From positions 873,001 through 937,000 of the forward strand of contig NW_027288510.1 in assembly GCF_037038585.1 (NCBI RefSeq): DNA of 64,000 nt, read 5' to 3'. The notes beneath the pieces were generated by a model. That model made no database searches and was not told where the DNA came from. It saw nothing but the letters and a program-made list of their open reading frames with translations. Source of the stretch: Patagioenas fasciata. Lineage: Eukaryota; Chordata; Aves; Columbiformes; Columbidae. The position numbers and the translations under genes were made by a program. Shown piece by piece: positions 23,001 to 37,000 of the stretch. Numbering within the stretch: position 1 is the first letter of the stretch; each line of letters opens with the position of its first letter.

Positions 23001-25020
23001 AAAGTGGGGTCCTGGGATGTCACAATGGGCCCCAGTGACAAAGGGGGTCCCCATGGTGCCACAATGGGCCGTGGGGACAAAAGGGGTCCGCAGGATGTCA
23101 CAATGGGCCCTGGGGACCAGGGGGGGTCCTGCGATGTCACAATGGGCCCTGGGGACAAAGGGGGTCCCCTGGATGTCACAATGGGCTCTGGGGACAAGGG
23201 TGATACCCACGGTGTCACAATGGGCCCTGGGAACAAGGCGGGGTGCCCATAGTGTCACAATGGGTCCTGGGGACAAGTGGGGTCCCCAGGATGTCACAAT
23301 GGGCCCTGGGGACAATGTGGGGTCCCCAGGATGTCACAATGGGCCCTGGGGACAAGGGGGGGTCCCCAGGATGTCACAATGTGCCCTGGGTACAAAGAGG
23401 CGTCCCCTGAATGTCGCAATGGGCCCTGGGGACAATGGGGGTCCTGCGATGTCACAATGGGCCCTGGGGCCAAACAGGGATCCCCAGGATGTCACAATGG
23501 GCCCTGGGGACAATGGGGGGTCCTGGGACGTCACAATGGGCCCCAGTGATAAGGGGGCATCCCCAGGATGTCATAATGGGCCCTGGGGACCAGAGGGGTC
23601 CTTCGATATCACAATGGGCCCTGGGGACAAAGGGGGTCCCCTGGATGTCACAATGGGCCCTGGAGACAAAGGGGGGTCCTGGGATGTCACAATGGGCCCC
23701 AGTGACAAAGGGGCCCCCTGAATGTCACAATGGGTCCTGGGGACAATGGGGGGTCCTGGGACGTCACAATGGGCCCTGGGGACAAAGAGGCGTCCCCGGA
23801 ATGTCACAATGGGCCCTGGGGACAAGGGGGTGCCCTGAATGTCACAATGGGCCCTGGGGACAATGGGGGATCCTGGGACGTCACAATGGGCCCCAGTGAC
23901 AAGGCGGGGTCCCCAGGATGTCACAATGTGCCCTGGGGACAAAGAGGCGTCTCCGGAATGTCACAATGGGCCCTGGGGACAAGGGGGTGCCCTGAATGTC
24001 ACAATGGGCCCTGGGGACAATGGGGGGTCCTAAGACGTCACAATGGGCCCTGGGGACAAGGAGGGATCCTGGGACGTCACAATGGGCCCCAGTGACAAGG
24101 GGGGGTCCCCAGGATGTCACAATGGGCCCTGGGGGAAAGAGGGGTCCCCAGGATGTCACAATGGGCCCTGGGGACAATGGGGGGTCCTAAGACGTCACAA
24201 TGAACCCTGGGGACAACGGGGGGTCCTGGGACGTCACAATGGGCCCCAGTGACAAGGGGGGGTCCCCAGGATGTCACAATGGGCCCTGGGGACAAAGAGG
24301 GTCCCCTGAATGTCACAATGGGCCCTGGGGACAAGGGGGTGCAGTGGATGTCACAATGGGCCCTGGGGACAATGGGGGGTCCTGGAATGTCACAATGGGC
24401 CCTGGGGACAATGGGGGTCCCCAGGATGTCACAATGGGCCCTGGGGACAATGAGGGTCCCCAGGATGTCACAATGGGCCCTGGGCACAATGGGGGGTGCC
24501 CAGGATGTGAGAATGAGTCCTGAGAAGAAGGGGGGGTCCCCATTGTGTCATAATGGGTCCCCAGTGACAAGGAGGGGTCCCCATGGTGTCACAATAGGCC
24601 CTGGGGACAAAGTGGGGTCCTAGAATGTCACAATGGGCCCTGGGGCAAAAGGGGTTGCCATGGTGCCACAATGGGCCCTGGGGTCAAAGGGGGTCCCCAT
24701 GGTGCTACAATGGGCCCTGGGGACAAAGCGGGGTCCTGGGATGTCACAATGGTTCCTGGGGACAAAGGTGATGTCCTCATGGTGCCATAATGGGCACTGG
24801 GAGCAAGGGGGTCCCCAGGATGTCACAATAGGTCCTGGGGACAATGGGAGGTGCCCAAGATGTCACAATGGACCCTGAGGACAAGCGGGGGTCTCCATGG
24901 TGTCACAATGGGTCCCCAGTGACAAGGGGGGGTCCCCATGGTGTCACAATGGGTCCTGGGGTCAATGGGAGGTGCCCAAGATGTCACAATGGACCCTGAG
25001 GACAAGCGGGGGTCTCCATG
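8068..25020 (-). repeat. 39-40-bp minisatellite array, inverted orientation (right block)
   Basis: About 430 copies of the same unit as 1-4104, on the opposite strand throughout (GATGTCACAATGGGCCC on the + strand). Up to about 12 kb the unit variants mirror the left block. Beyond that the units are closer to each other and fall into two common forms, one with TCCTGGGACGTCAC and one with CCCCAGGATGTCAC; these differ at one CpG/TpG site. Rare marker variants recur in sets and reveal higher-order repeats. The array ends mid-unit at GGGGGTCTCCATG (25020), directly against the 20-bp satellite. No non-repetitive insertion is seen anywhere in it. Confidence 0.97.
12105..12480 (-). repeat. Higher-order repeat block in the 39-bp array (copies near 16.3 and 24.3 kb)
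   Basis: Marked by the rare words GCAGTGGATG (12201) and GTGAGAATGAG (12250). The same pair with the same flanking units recurs at 16362/16411 (offset 4161) and 24341/24507. GCAGTGG alone also occurs at 13740, 15543 and 20292. Other shared blocks include 17820-17990 with 22740-22870 and about 14750-15400 with 22980-23500. The array therefore evolved by copying multi-unit blocks, not only single units. Confidence 0.8.
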
Positions 25021-28000
25021 CCCGACAGATCCTGACAGGGCCGAGCAAACCTGACAGGGCCCGACGGAGCCCGACAGGGAACGAGCATACCCGACAGGGC
25101 CTGACGGAGCCTGACAGGGAACGAAGGAGCCCGACAGGGCCCGAGCAAACCCGACAGGGCCCGACAGAGCCCAACAGGACCCGAGCAAACCCGACAGGGC
25201 CCGAGCAAACCCGACAGGGTTCGACAAAGCCTGACAGGGCTCGATGGAGCCCGACAGGGCCCGAGGAAACCCGACAGGGTCCGACGGAGCCTGACAGGGC
25301 CCGAGCAAACCCGACAGGGCCCGAGCAAACCTGACAGGGCACGAAGGAGCCCGACAGGGCCCGAGCAAACCCGACAAGGCCCAACGGATCCCGACAGGGC
25401 CTGAGCAAACCTGACAGGGCCCGACGGAGCCCGACAGGGCACGAGCAAACCCGACAGGGCCTGACGGAGCCTGACAGGGCCTGAGCAAACCCGACAGGGC
25501 CCGAAGGAGCCTGACAAGGCCCGAGAAAACCTGACAGGGCTCGACGGAGCCCGACAGGGCCCGAGCACACTTGACAGGACCCGATGGAGCCCGACAGGGC
25601 TCGAGCAAACCCGACAGGGCCCGAGCAAGCCGACAGGGCCCAACGGAGCCTGACAGGGCTCGAGCAAACCCGACAGGGCCCGACGGAGCCCGATAGGGCC
25701 CGAGCAAACCCGACAGGACCCGATGGAGCCCGACAGGGCTCGAGCAAACCCGACAGGGCCTGAGCAAATCCGACAGGGCCCGACGGAGCCCGACAGGGCC
25801 CGAGCAAACCCGAAAGGGCCCGACGGAGCCTGACAGGGCTCGATGGAGCCCGACAGGGCCCGAGGAAACCCGACAGGGCCCCACGGAGCCCGATAGGGCC
25901 CGAGCAAACTCGACAGGGCCTGATGGAGCCTGACAGGGCCCGGGCAAACCCGACAGGGCACGCTGGAGCCCGACAGAGCCCGAGCAAACCCGACAGGGCC
26001 CGACAAGGCCCGACAGGGCCCGAGCAAACCTGACAGGACCTGACAAAGCCTGACAGGGCCCGACGGAGCCCGACAGGGCCTGAGCAAACCCGAAAGAGCC
26101 CGACGGAGCCTGACAGGGCTCAATAGAGTCCGACAGGGCCCGAGGAAACCCGACAGGGCCCGACGGAACCCGAGAGGGCCCGACGGAACCCGAGAGGGCC
26201 CGAGGGAATCCGACAGGGCCCGACGGAGCCTGACAGGGCCCGAGCAAACCCGACAGGGCCTGACAGGGCCCGACAGGGCCCGACAGGACCCGAGCAAACC
26301 CGACGGGCCCGAGCAAACCCGACAGGGTTCGACAAAGCCTGACAAAGCTCGATGGAGCCCGACAGGGCCCGAGGAAACCCGACAGGGCCCGACAGAGCCT
26401 GACAGGGCCCGAGCAAACCCGACAGGGCTCGACGGAGCCTGACAGGGCCCGAGCAAACCCGACAGGGCTCGACGGAGCCTGACAGGGCCCGAGCAAACCC
26501 GACAGGGCCCGAGCAAACCTGACAGGGCACGAAGGAGCCCGACAGGGCCCGAGCAAACCCGAAAAGGCCCAACGGATCCCGACAGGGCCTGAGCAAACCT
26601 GACAGGGCCCGACGGAGCCCGACAGGGCACGAGCAAACCCGACAGGGCCTGACGGAGCCTGACAGGGCCCGAGCAAACCCGACAGGGCCCGAGCGAATCT
26701 GACAGGGCCCGACGGAACCTGACAGGACGCGGGCAAACCCGACAGGTCCCGAGCAAAACCGACAGGGCCTGACAAGGCCCGACAGGGCCGGAGCAAACCT
26801 GACAGGCCTCGAGCAAACCCGACAGGGCCCGAGGAAACCCGATAGGGCCTGACGGAGCCTGACAGGGCCCGAGCAAACCCGACAGGGTTCGACGGAGCCC
26901 GACAGGGCCCGAGTAAACCCGACAGGGTCGGACGAAGCCTGACAGGGCTTCAGCAAACCCGACAGGGCCCGAGCAAACCCGACAGGGCCCGACGGAGCCC
27001 GACAGGGCCCGAGGAAACCAGACAGGGCCCGACAGAGCCTGACAGGGCCCGACGGAACCCGACAGGGCCTGAGCAAACCCGACAGGGCCCGAGCAAACCC
27101 GACAGGGCCCGACGGAGCCTGACAAGGCCCGAGAAAACCTGACAGGGCTCGACGGAGCCCGACAGGGCCCGAGCACACTTGACAGGGTCCGACGAAGCCT
27201 GACAGGGCTTCAGAAAACCCGACAGGGCCCGAGCAAACCCGACAGGGCCCAACAGAGCCTGACAGGGCCCGAGGAAACCCGACAGGGCCCGAAGGAGCCC
27301 GATAGGGCCCGAGCAAACCCGACAGGACCCGATGGAGCCCGACAGGGCCTGAGCAAATCCGACAGGGCCCGACGGAGCCTGACAGGGCCCGAGCAAACCC
27401 GAAAGGGCCCGACGGAGCCTGACAGGGCTCGATGGAGCCCGACAGGGCCCGAGGAAACCCGACAGGGCCCGACGGAGCCCGATAGGGCCCGAGCAAACCC
27501 GACAGGGCCTGATGGAGCCTGACAGGGCCCGGGCAAACCCGACAGGGCACGCTGGAGCCCGACAGAGCCCGAGCAAACCCGACAGGGCCCGACAAGGCCC
27601 GACAGGGCCCGAGCAAACCTGACAGGACCTGACAAAGCCTGACAGGGCCCGACGGAGCCTGACAGGGCCTGAGCAAACCCGAAAGAGCCCGACGGAGCCT
27701 GACAGGGCTCGATAGAGTCCGACAGGGCCCGAGGAAACCCGACAGGGCCTGACGGAACCCGAGAGGGCCCGACGGAACCCGAGAGGGCCCGAGGGAATCC
27801 GACAGGGCCCGACGGAGCCTGACAGGGCCCGAGCAAACCCGACAGGGCCCGACAGAGCCCGACAGGACCCGAGGAAACCCGACAGGGCCCGAGCAAACCC
27901 GACAGGGTTCGACAAAGCCTGACAGGGCTCGATGGAGCCCGACAGGGCCCGAGGAAACCCGACACGGCCCAACGGAGCCTGACAGGGCCCGAGCAAACCC

Positions 28001-31000
28001 GACAGGGCCCGAGCAAACCTGACAGGGCACGAAGGAGCCCGACAGGGCCCGAGCAAACCCGACAAGGCCCAACGGATCCCGACAGGGCCTGAGAAAACCT
28101 GACAGGGCCCGACGGAGCCCGACAGGGCACGAGCAAACCCGACAGGGCCTGACAGAGCCTGACAGGGCCCGAGCAAACCCAACAGGGCCCGAGCGAATCT
28201 GACAGGGCCCGACGGAGCCCGACAGGACGCGGGCAAACCCGACAGGTCCCGAGCAAACCCGACAGGGCCTGACAAGGCCCGACAGGGCCCGAGCAAACCT
28301 TACAGGGCCTGACGGAGCCCGACAGAGCCCGAGCAAACCCGACAGGGACCGACAAGGCCCGACAGGGCACGAGCAAACCTGACACGACCTGACAAAGCCT
28401 GACAGGGCCCGTCGGAGCCCGACAGGGCTTGAGCAAACCCGAAAGAGCCCGACGGAGCCTGACAGGGCTCGATGGAGCCCGACAGGGCTTGAGGAAACCC
28501 GACAGGGCCCCACGGAGCCCGATAGGGCCCGAGCAAACTCGACAGGGCCTGATGGAGCCTGACAGGGCCCGGGCAAACCCGACAGGGCACGCTGGAGCCC
28601 GACAGAGCCCGAGCAAACCTGACAGGGCCCGACAAGGCCCGACAGGGCCTGAGCAAACCTGACAGGACCTGACAAAGCCTGACAGGGCCCGACGGAGCCC
28701 GACAGGGCCTGAGCAAACCCGAAAGAGCCCGACGGAGCCTGACAGGGCTCGATAGAGTCCGACAGGGCCCGAGGAAACCCGACAGGGCCCGACGGAACCC
28801 GAGAGGGCCCGAGGAAATCTGACAGGGCCCGACGGAGCCTGACAGGGCCCGAGCAAACCCGACAGGGCCCGACAGAGCCCGACAGGACCCGAGCAAACCC
28901 GACAGGGCCCGAGCAAACCCGACAGGGTTCGACAAAGCCTGACAGGGCTCGATGGAGCCCGACAGGGCCCGAGGAAACCCGACAGGGTCCGACGGAGCCT
29001 GACAGGGCCCGAGCAAACCCGACAGGGCTCGACGGAGCCTTACAGGGCCCGAGCAAACCCGACAGGGCCCGAGCAAACCTGACAGGGCACGAAGGAGCCC
29101 GACAGGGCCCGAGCAAACCCGACAAGGCCCAACGGATCCCGACAGGGCCTGAGCAAACCTGACAGGGCCCGACGGAGCCCAACAGGGCACGAGCAAACCC
29201 GACAGGGCCTGACGGAGCCTGACAGGGCCCGAGCAAACCCGACAGGGCCCGAGCGAATCTGACAGGGCCCGACGGAGCCCGACAGGACGCGGACAAACCC
29301 GACAGGTCCCGAGCAAACCCGACAGGGCCTGACAAGGCCCGACAGGGCCAGAGCAAACCTGCCAGGGCCTGACGGAGCCCGACAGGGCTCGAGCAAACCC
29401 GATAGGGCCCGAGCAAACCTGACAGGGCCCAAGAGAACCTGACAGGGCCCGACGGAGCCCGACAGGGCGCGAGCAAACCCGACAGGGGCTGACAAGGCCC
29501 GACAGGGCCTGAGCAAACCCGACATGACCCGCCAAAGACTGATAGGGTCCGATGGAGCCCGACAGGGCCCGAGCAAACCCGACAGGGCCCGAGCAAACCT
29601 GACAGGGCTCGATGGAGCCCGACAGGGCCCAAGGAAACCCGACAGGGCGCGACGGAGCCTGACAGCGCCCGAGCAAACCCGACAGGGTTCGACGCAGGCC
29701 GACAGGGCCCGAGCAAACCCGACAGGGTCCGACGAAGCCTGACAGGGCTTCAGCAAACCCGACAGGGCCTGAGCAAACGCGACAGGACCCGAGCAAACCC
29801 GACAGGGTCCGAGGGAGCCCGACAGGGCCCGAGGAAACCAGACAGGGCCCGACAGAGCCCGACAGGGCCCGAGCAAACCCGACACGGCCCGAGCAAACCC
29901 GACAGGGTCCGACGAAGCCTGACAGGGCTTCAGCAAACCCGACAGGGCCCGAGCAAACCCGACAGGACCCGAGCAAACCCGACAGGGTCCGAGGGAGCCC
30001 GACAGGGCCCGAGGAAACCAGACAGGGCCCGACAGAGCCCGACAGGGCCCGAGCAAACCCGACAGGGCCCGAGCAAACCCGACAGGGTTCGACAAAGCCT
30101 GACAGGGCTTGATGGAGCCCGACAGGGCCCGAGGAAACCCGACAGGGCCCGACGGAGCCTGACAGAGCCCAAGCAAACCCGACAGGGCTCGACGGAGCCC
30201 GATAGGGCCCGAGCAAACCCGACAGGGCCTGACGGAGCCTGACAGGGCCCGGGCAAACCCGACAGGGCACGCTGGAGCCTGACAGGGCTCGATGGAGCCC
30301 GACAGGGCCCGAGGAAATCCGACAGGGCCCGACAGAGCCCGATAGGGCCCGAGCAGACCTGACAGGGCCCGATGGAGGCCGACAGGGCTCGAGCAAACCC
30401 GACAGGGTCCGACGAAGCCTGACAGGGCTTCAGCAAACCCGACATGGCCCGAGCAAACCCGACAGGGCCGTCGGAGCCCGACAGAGCCCGAGGAAACCAG
30501 ACAGGGCCCGACGGAGCCCGACAGGGCTCGAGCAAACCCGACAGGGCCCGACGGAGCCCGACAGGGCTCGAGCAAACCCGAAAGGGCCCGACGGAGCCTG
30601 ACAGGGCTCGATGGAGCCCGACAGGGCCCCAGGAAACCCGACAGGGCCTGATTGAGCCCGATAGGGCCCGAGCAAACCCGACAGGCCCTGACGGAGCCTG
30701 ACAGGGCCCAGGCAAACCCGACAGGGCACGCTGGAGCCCGACAGAGCCCGAGCAAACCCGACAGGGCCTGACGGAGCCCGACAGAGCCCGAGGAAACCAG
30801 ACAGGGCCCGACGGAGCCCGACAGGGCTCGAGCAAACCCGACAGGGCCCGACGGAGCCCGACAGGGCTCGAGCAAACCCGACAGGGCCCGACGGAGCCCG
30901 ACAGGGCTCGAGCAAACCCGACAGGGCCCGACGGAGCCCGACAGGGCCCGAGCAAACCCGAAAGGCCCGACGGAGCCTGACAGGGCTCGATGGAGCCCGA

Positions 31001-34000
31001 CAGGGCTCGAGCAAACCCGACAGGGTTTGACGAAGCCTGACAGGGCTTCAGCAAACCCGACATGGCCCGAGCAAACCCGACAGGGCCGACGGAGCCCGAC
31101 AGAGCCCGAGGAAACCAGACAGGGCCCGACGGAGCCCGACAGGGCTCGAGCAAACCCGACAGGGCCCGACGGAGCCCGACAGGGCTCGAGCAAACCCGAA
31201 AGGGCCCGACGGAGCCTGACAGGGCTCGATGGAGCCCGACAGGGCCCCAGGAAACCCGACAGGGCCTGATTGAGCCCGATAGGGCCTGAGCAAACCCGAC
31301 AGGCCCTGACGGAGCCTGACAGGGCCCGGGCAAACCCGACAGGGCACGCTGGAGCCCGACAGAGCCCGAGCAAACCCGACAGGGCCTGACAAGGCCCGAC
31401 AGGGCCCGAGCAAACCTGACACGTCCTGAGAAAGCCTGACAGGGCCCGACGGAGCCCGCCAGGGCCCGAGCAAACTCGAAACAGCCCGACGGAGCCTGAC
31501 AGGGCTCAGTGGATTCTGACAGGGCCCGAGGCAACCCGACAGTGCTCGACGGAACCCGACAGGGCCTGACGGAGCCTGACAAGGCCCGAGAAAACCTGAC
31601 AGGGCTCGACGGAGCCCGACAGGGCCCGAGCACACTCGACAGGGTCCGACGAAGCCTGACAGGGCTTCAGAAAACCCGACAAGGCCCGAGCAAACCAACA
31701 GGGCCTAACGGAGCCCGACAGGGCCCGAGCAAACCTGACAGGGCCTGACGGAGCCCGACAGGGCTCGAGCAAACCCGATAGGGCCTGACGGAGACTGACA
31801 GGGCCCGAGCAAACCTGACAGGGCCCGAGAGAACCTGACAAGGCCCGACATAGCCCGACAGGGCGCGAGCAAACCCGACAGGGGCTGACAAGGCCCGACA
31901 GGGCCTGAGCAAACCCGAAAGGGCCCGCCAAAGCCTGATAGGGTCCGATGGAGCCCGACAGGGTCCGAGGAAACCGGACAGGGCGCGGCGGAGCCTGACA
32001 GAGCCCGAGCAAACCCGACAGGGTTCGACGGAGCCCGACAGGGCCCGAGCAAACCCGACAGGGCCCGACGGAGCCCGACAGGGCCCGAGGAAACCAGACA
32101 GGGCCCGACAGAGCCCGACAGGGCCCGAGCAAACCCGACAGGGATCGACAAAGCCTGACAGGGCTTGATGGAGCCCGATAGGGCCCGAGGAAACCCGACA
32201 GGGCCCGACGGAGCCTGACAGAGCCCGAGCAAACCCGACAGGGCTCGACGGAGCCCGATAGGGCCTGAGCAAACCCGACAGGGCCTGACGGAGCCCGACA
32301 GGGCCCGAGCAAACCCGAAAGGGCCCGACGAAGCCTGACAGGGCTCGATGGAGCCCGACAGGGCCCGAGGAAACCCGACAGGGCCCGACGGAGCCCGATA
32401 GGGCCCGAGCAAACCCGACAGGGCCCGATGGAGCTCGACAGGGCTCGAGCAAACCCGACAGGGTCCGACGAAGCCTGACAGGGCTTCAGCAAACGCGACA
32501 TGGCCCGAGCAAACCCGACAGGGCCCGACGGAGCCCGACAGAGCCCGAGAAAACCAGACAGGGCCCGACGGAGCCCGACACGGCTCGAGCAAACCCGACA
32601 GGGCCCGACGGAGCCCGACAGGGCCCGAGCAAACCCGAAAGGGCCCGACGGAGCCTGACAGGGCTCGATGGCGCCCGACAGGGCCCGAGGAAACCCGACA
32701 GGGCCTGATTGAGCCCGATAGGGCCCGAGCAACCCCGACAGGGCCTGACGGAGCCTGACAGGGCCCGGGCAAACCCGACAGGGCACGCTGGAGCCCGACA
32801 GAGCCCGAGAAAACCCGACAGGGCCTGACGGTGCCCGATAGGGCCCGAGCAAACCCGACAGGGCCCGATGGAGCCCGACAGGGCTCGAACAAACCCGACA
32901 GGGCCTGAGCAAACCCGACAGGACCCGCCAAAGCCTCATAGAGTCCGATGGAGCCCGACAGGGCCCGAGCAAACCCGACAGGGTTCGACGAAGCCTGACA
33001 GGGCTTCAGCAAACCCGACAGGGCCCGAGCAAATCCGACAGGGCCCGACGGAGCCCGACAGGGCCCGAGGAAACCAGACAGGGCCCGACAGAGCCCGACA
33101 GGGCCCGAGCAAACCCGACAGGGCCCGAGCAAACCCGACAGGGTTCGACAAAGCCTGACAGGGCTTGATGGAGCCCGACAGGGCCCGAGGAAACCCGACA
33201 GGGCCCGACGGAGCCCGAGAGGGCCCGAGGAAATCTGACAGGGCCCGACGGAGCCTGACAGGGCCCGAGCAAACCCGACAGGGCCCGACAGAGCCCGACA
33301 GGACCCGAGCAAACCCGACAGGGCCCGAGCAAACCCGACAGGGTTCGACAAAGCCTGACAGGGCTCGATGGAGCCCGACAGGGCCCGAGGAAACCCGACA
33401 GGGTCCGACGGAGCCTGACAGGGCCCGAGCAAACCCGACAGGGCTCGACGGAGCCTTACAGGGCCCGAGCAAACCCGACAGGGCCCGAGCAAACCTGACA
33501 GGGCACGAAGGAGCCCGACAGGGCCCGAGCAAACCCGACAAGGCCCAACGGATCCCGACAGGGCCTGAGCAAACCTGACAGGGCCCGACGGAGCCCAACA
33601 GGGCACGAGCAAACCCGACAGGGCCTGACGGAGCCTGACAGGGCCCGAGCAAACCCGACAGGGCCCGAGCGAATCTGACAGGGCCCGACGGAGCCCGACA
33701 GGACGCGGACAAACCCGACAGGTCCCGAGCAAACCCGACAGGGCCTGACAAGGCCCGACAGGGCCAGAGCAAACCTGCCAGGGCCTGACGGAGCCCGACA
33801 GGGCTCGAGCAAACCCGATAGGGCCCGAGCAAACCTGACAGGGCCCAAGAGAACCTGACAGGGCCCGACGGAGCCCGACAGGGCGCGAGCAAACCCGACA
33901 GGGGCTGACAAGGCCCGACAGGGCCTGAGCAAACCCGACATGACCCGCCAAAGACTGATAGGGTCCGATGGAGCCCGACAGGGCCCGAGCAAACCCGACA

Positions 34001-37000
34001 GGGCCCGAGCAAACCTGACAGGGCTCGATGGAGCCCGACAGGGCCCAAGGAAACCCGACAGGGCGCGACGGAGCCTGACAGCGCCCGAGCAAACCCGACA
34101 GGGTTCGACGCAGGCCGACAGGGCCCGAGCAAACCCGACAGGGTCCGACGAAGCCTGACAGGGCTTCAGCAAACCCGACAGGGCCTGAGCAAACCCGACA
34201 GGACCCGAGCAAACCCGACAGGGTCCGAGGGAGCCTGACAGGGCCCGAGGAAACCAGACAGGGCCCGACAGAGCCCGACAGGGCCCGAGCAAACCCGACA
34301 CGGCCCGAGCAAACCCGACAGGGTCCGACGAAGCCTGACAGGGCTTCAGCAAACCCGACAGGGCCCGAGCAAACCCGACAGGACCCGAGCAAACCCGACA
34401 GGGTCCGAGGGAGCCCGACAGGGCCCGAGGAAACCAGACAGGGCCCGACAGAGCCCGACAGGGCCCGAGCAAACCCGACAGGGCCCGAGCAAACCCGACA
34501 GGGTTCGACAAAGCCTGACAGGGCTTGATGGAGCCCGACAGGGCCCGAGGAAACCCGACAGGGCCCGACGGAGCCTGACAGAGCCCAAGCAAACCCGACA
34601 GGGCTCGACGGAGCCCGATAGGGCCCGAGCAAACCCGACAGGGCCTGACGGAGCCTGACAGGGCCCGGGCAAACCCGACAGGGCACGCTGGAGCCTGACA
34701 GGGCTCGATGGAGCCCGACAGGGCCCGAGGAAATCCGACAGGGCCCGACAGAGCCCGATAGGGCCCGAGCAGACCTGACAGGGCCCGATGGAGGCCGACA
34801 GGGCTCGAGCAAACCCGACAGGGTCCGACGAAGCCTGACAGGGCTTCAGCAAACCCGACATGGCCCGAGCAAACCCGACAGGGCCGTCGGAGCCCGACAG
34901 AGCCCGAGGAAACCAGACAGGGCCCGACGGAGCCCGACAGGGCTCGAGCAAACCCGACAGGGCCCGACGGAGCCCGACAGGGCTCGAGCAAACCCGAAAG
35001 GGCCCGACGGAGCCTGACAGGGCTCGATGGAGCCCGACAGGGCCCCAGGAAACCCGACAGGGCCTGATTGAGCCCGATAGGGCCCGAGCAAACCCGACAG
35101 GCCCTGACGGAGCCTGACAGGGCCCAGGCAAACCCGACAGGGCACGCTGGAGCCCGACAGAGCCCGAGCAAACCCGACAGGGCCTGACGGAGCCCGACAG
35201 AGCCCGAGGAAACCAGACAGGGCCCGACGGAGCCCGACAGGGCTCGAGCAAACCCGACAGGGCCCGACGGAGCCCGACAGGGCTCGAGCAAACCCGACAG
35301 GGCCCGACGGAGCCCGACAGGGCTCGAGCAAACCCGACAGGGCCCGACGGAGCCCGACAGGGCCCGAGCAAACCCGAAAGGCCCGACGGAGCCTGACAGG
35401 GCTCGATGGAGCCCGACAGGGCTCGAGCAAACCCGACAGGGTTTGACGAAGCCTGACAGGGCTTCAGCAAACCCGACATGGCCCGAGCAAACCCGACAGG
35501 GCCGACGGAGCCCGACAGAGCCCGAGGAAACCAGACAGGGCCCGACGGAGCCCGACAGGGCTCGAGCAAACCCGACAGGGCCCGACGGAGCCCGACAGGG
35601 CTCGAGCAAACCCGAAAGGGCCCGACGGAGCCTGACAGGGCTCGATGGAGCCCGACAGGGCCCCAGGAAACCCGACAGGGCCTGATTGAGCCCGATAGGG
35701 CCTGAGCAAACCCGACAGGCCCTGACGGAGCCTGACAGGGCCCGGGCAAACCCGACAGGGCACGCTGGAGCCCGACAGAGCCCGAGCAAACCCGACAGGG
35801 CCTGACAAGGCCCGACAGGGCCCGAGCAAACCTGACACGTCCTGAGAAAGCCTGACAGGGCCCGACGGAGCCCGCCAGGGCCCGAGCAAACTCGAAACAG
35901 CCCGACGGAGCCTGACAGGGCTCAGTGGATTCTGACAGGGCCCGAGGCAACCCGACAGTGCTCGACGGAACCCGACAGGGCCTGACGGAGCCTGACAAGG
36001 CCCGAGAAAACCTGACAGGGCTCGACGGAGCCCGACAGGGCCCGAGCACACTCGACAGGGTCCGACGAAGCCTGACAGGGCTTCAGAAAACCCGACAAGG
36101 CCCGAGCAAACCAACAGGGCCTAACGGAGCCCGACAGGGCCCGAGCAAGCCTGACAGGGCCTGACGGAGCCCGACAGGGCTCGAGCAAACCCGATAGGGC
36201 CTGACGGAGACTGACAGGGCCCGAGCAAACCTGACAGGGCCCGAGAGAACCTGACAAGGCCCGACATAGCCCGACAGGGCGCGAGCAAACCCGACAGGGG
36301 CTGACAAGGCCCGACAGGGCCTGAGCAAACCCGAAAGGGCCCGCCAAAGCCTGATAGGGTCCGATGGAGCCCGACAGGGTCCGAGGAAACCGGACAGGGC
36401 GCGGCGGAGCCTGACAGGGCCCGAGCAAACCCGACAGGGTTCGACGGAGCCCGACAGGGCCCGAGCAAACCCGACAGGGCCCGACGGAGCCCGACAGGGC
36501 CCGAGGAAACCAGACAGGGCCCGACAGAGCCCGACAGGGCCCGAGCAAACCCGACAGGGATCGACAAAGCCTGACAGGGCTTGATGGAGCCCGATAGGGC
36601 CCGAGGAAACCCGACAGGGCCCGACGGAGCCTGACAGAGCCCGAGCAAACCCGACAGGGCTCGACGGAGCCCGATAGGGCCTGAGCAAACCCGACAGGGC
36701 CTGACGGAGCCCGACAGGGCCCGAGCAAACCCGAAAGGGCCCGACGAAGCCTGACAGGGCTCGATGGAGCCCGACAGGGCCCGAGGAAACCCGACAGGGC
36801 CCGACGGAGCCCGATAGGGCCCGAGCAAACCCGACAGGGCCCGATGGAGCTCGACAGGGCTCGAGCAAACCCGACAGGGTCCGACGAAGCCTGACAGGGC
36901 TTCAGCAAACGCGACATGGCCCGAGCAAACCCGACAGGGCCCGACGGAGCCCGACAGAGCCCGAGAAAACCAGACAGGGCCCGACGGAGCCCGACACGGC

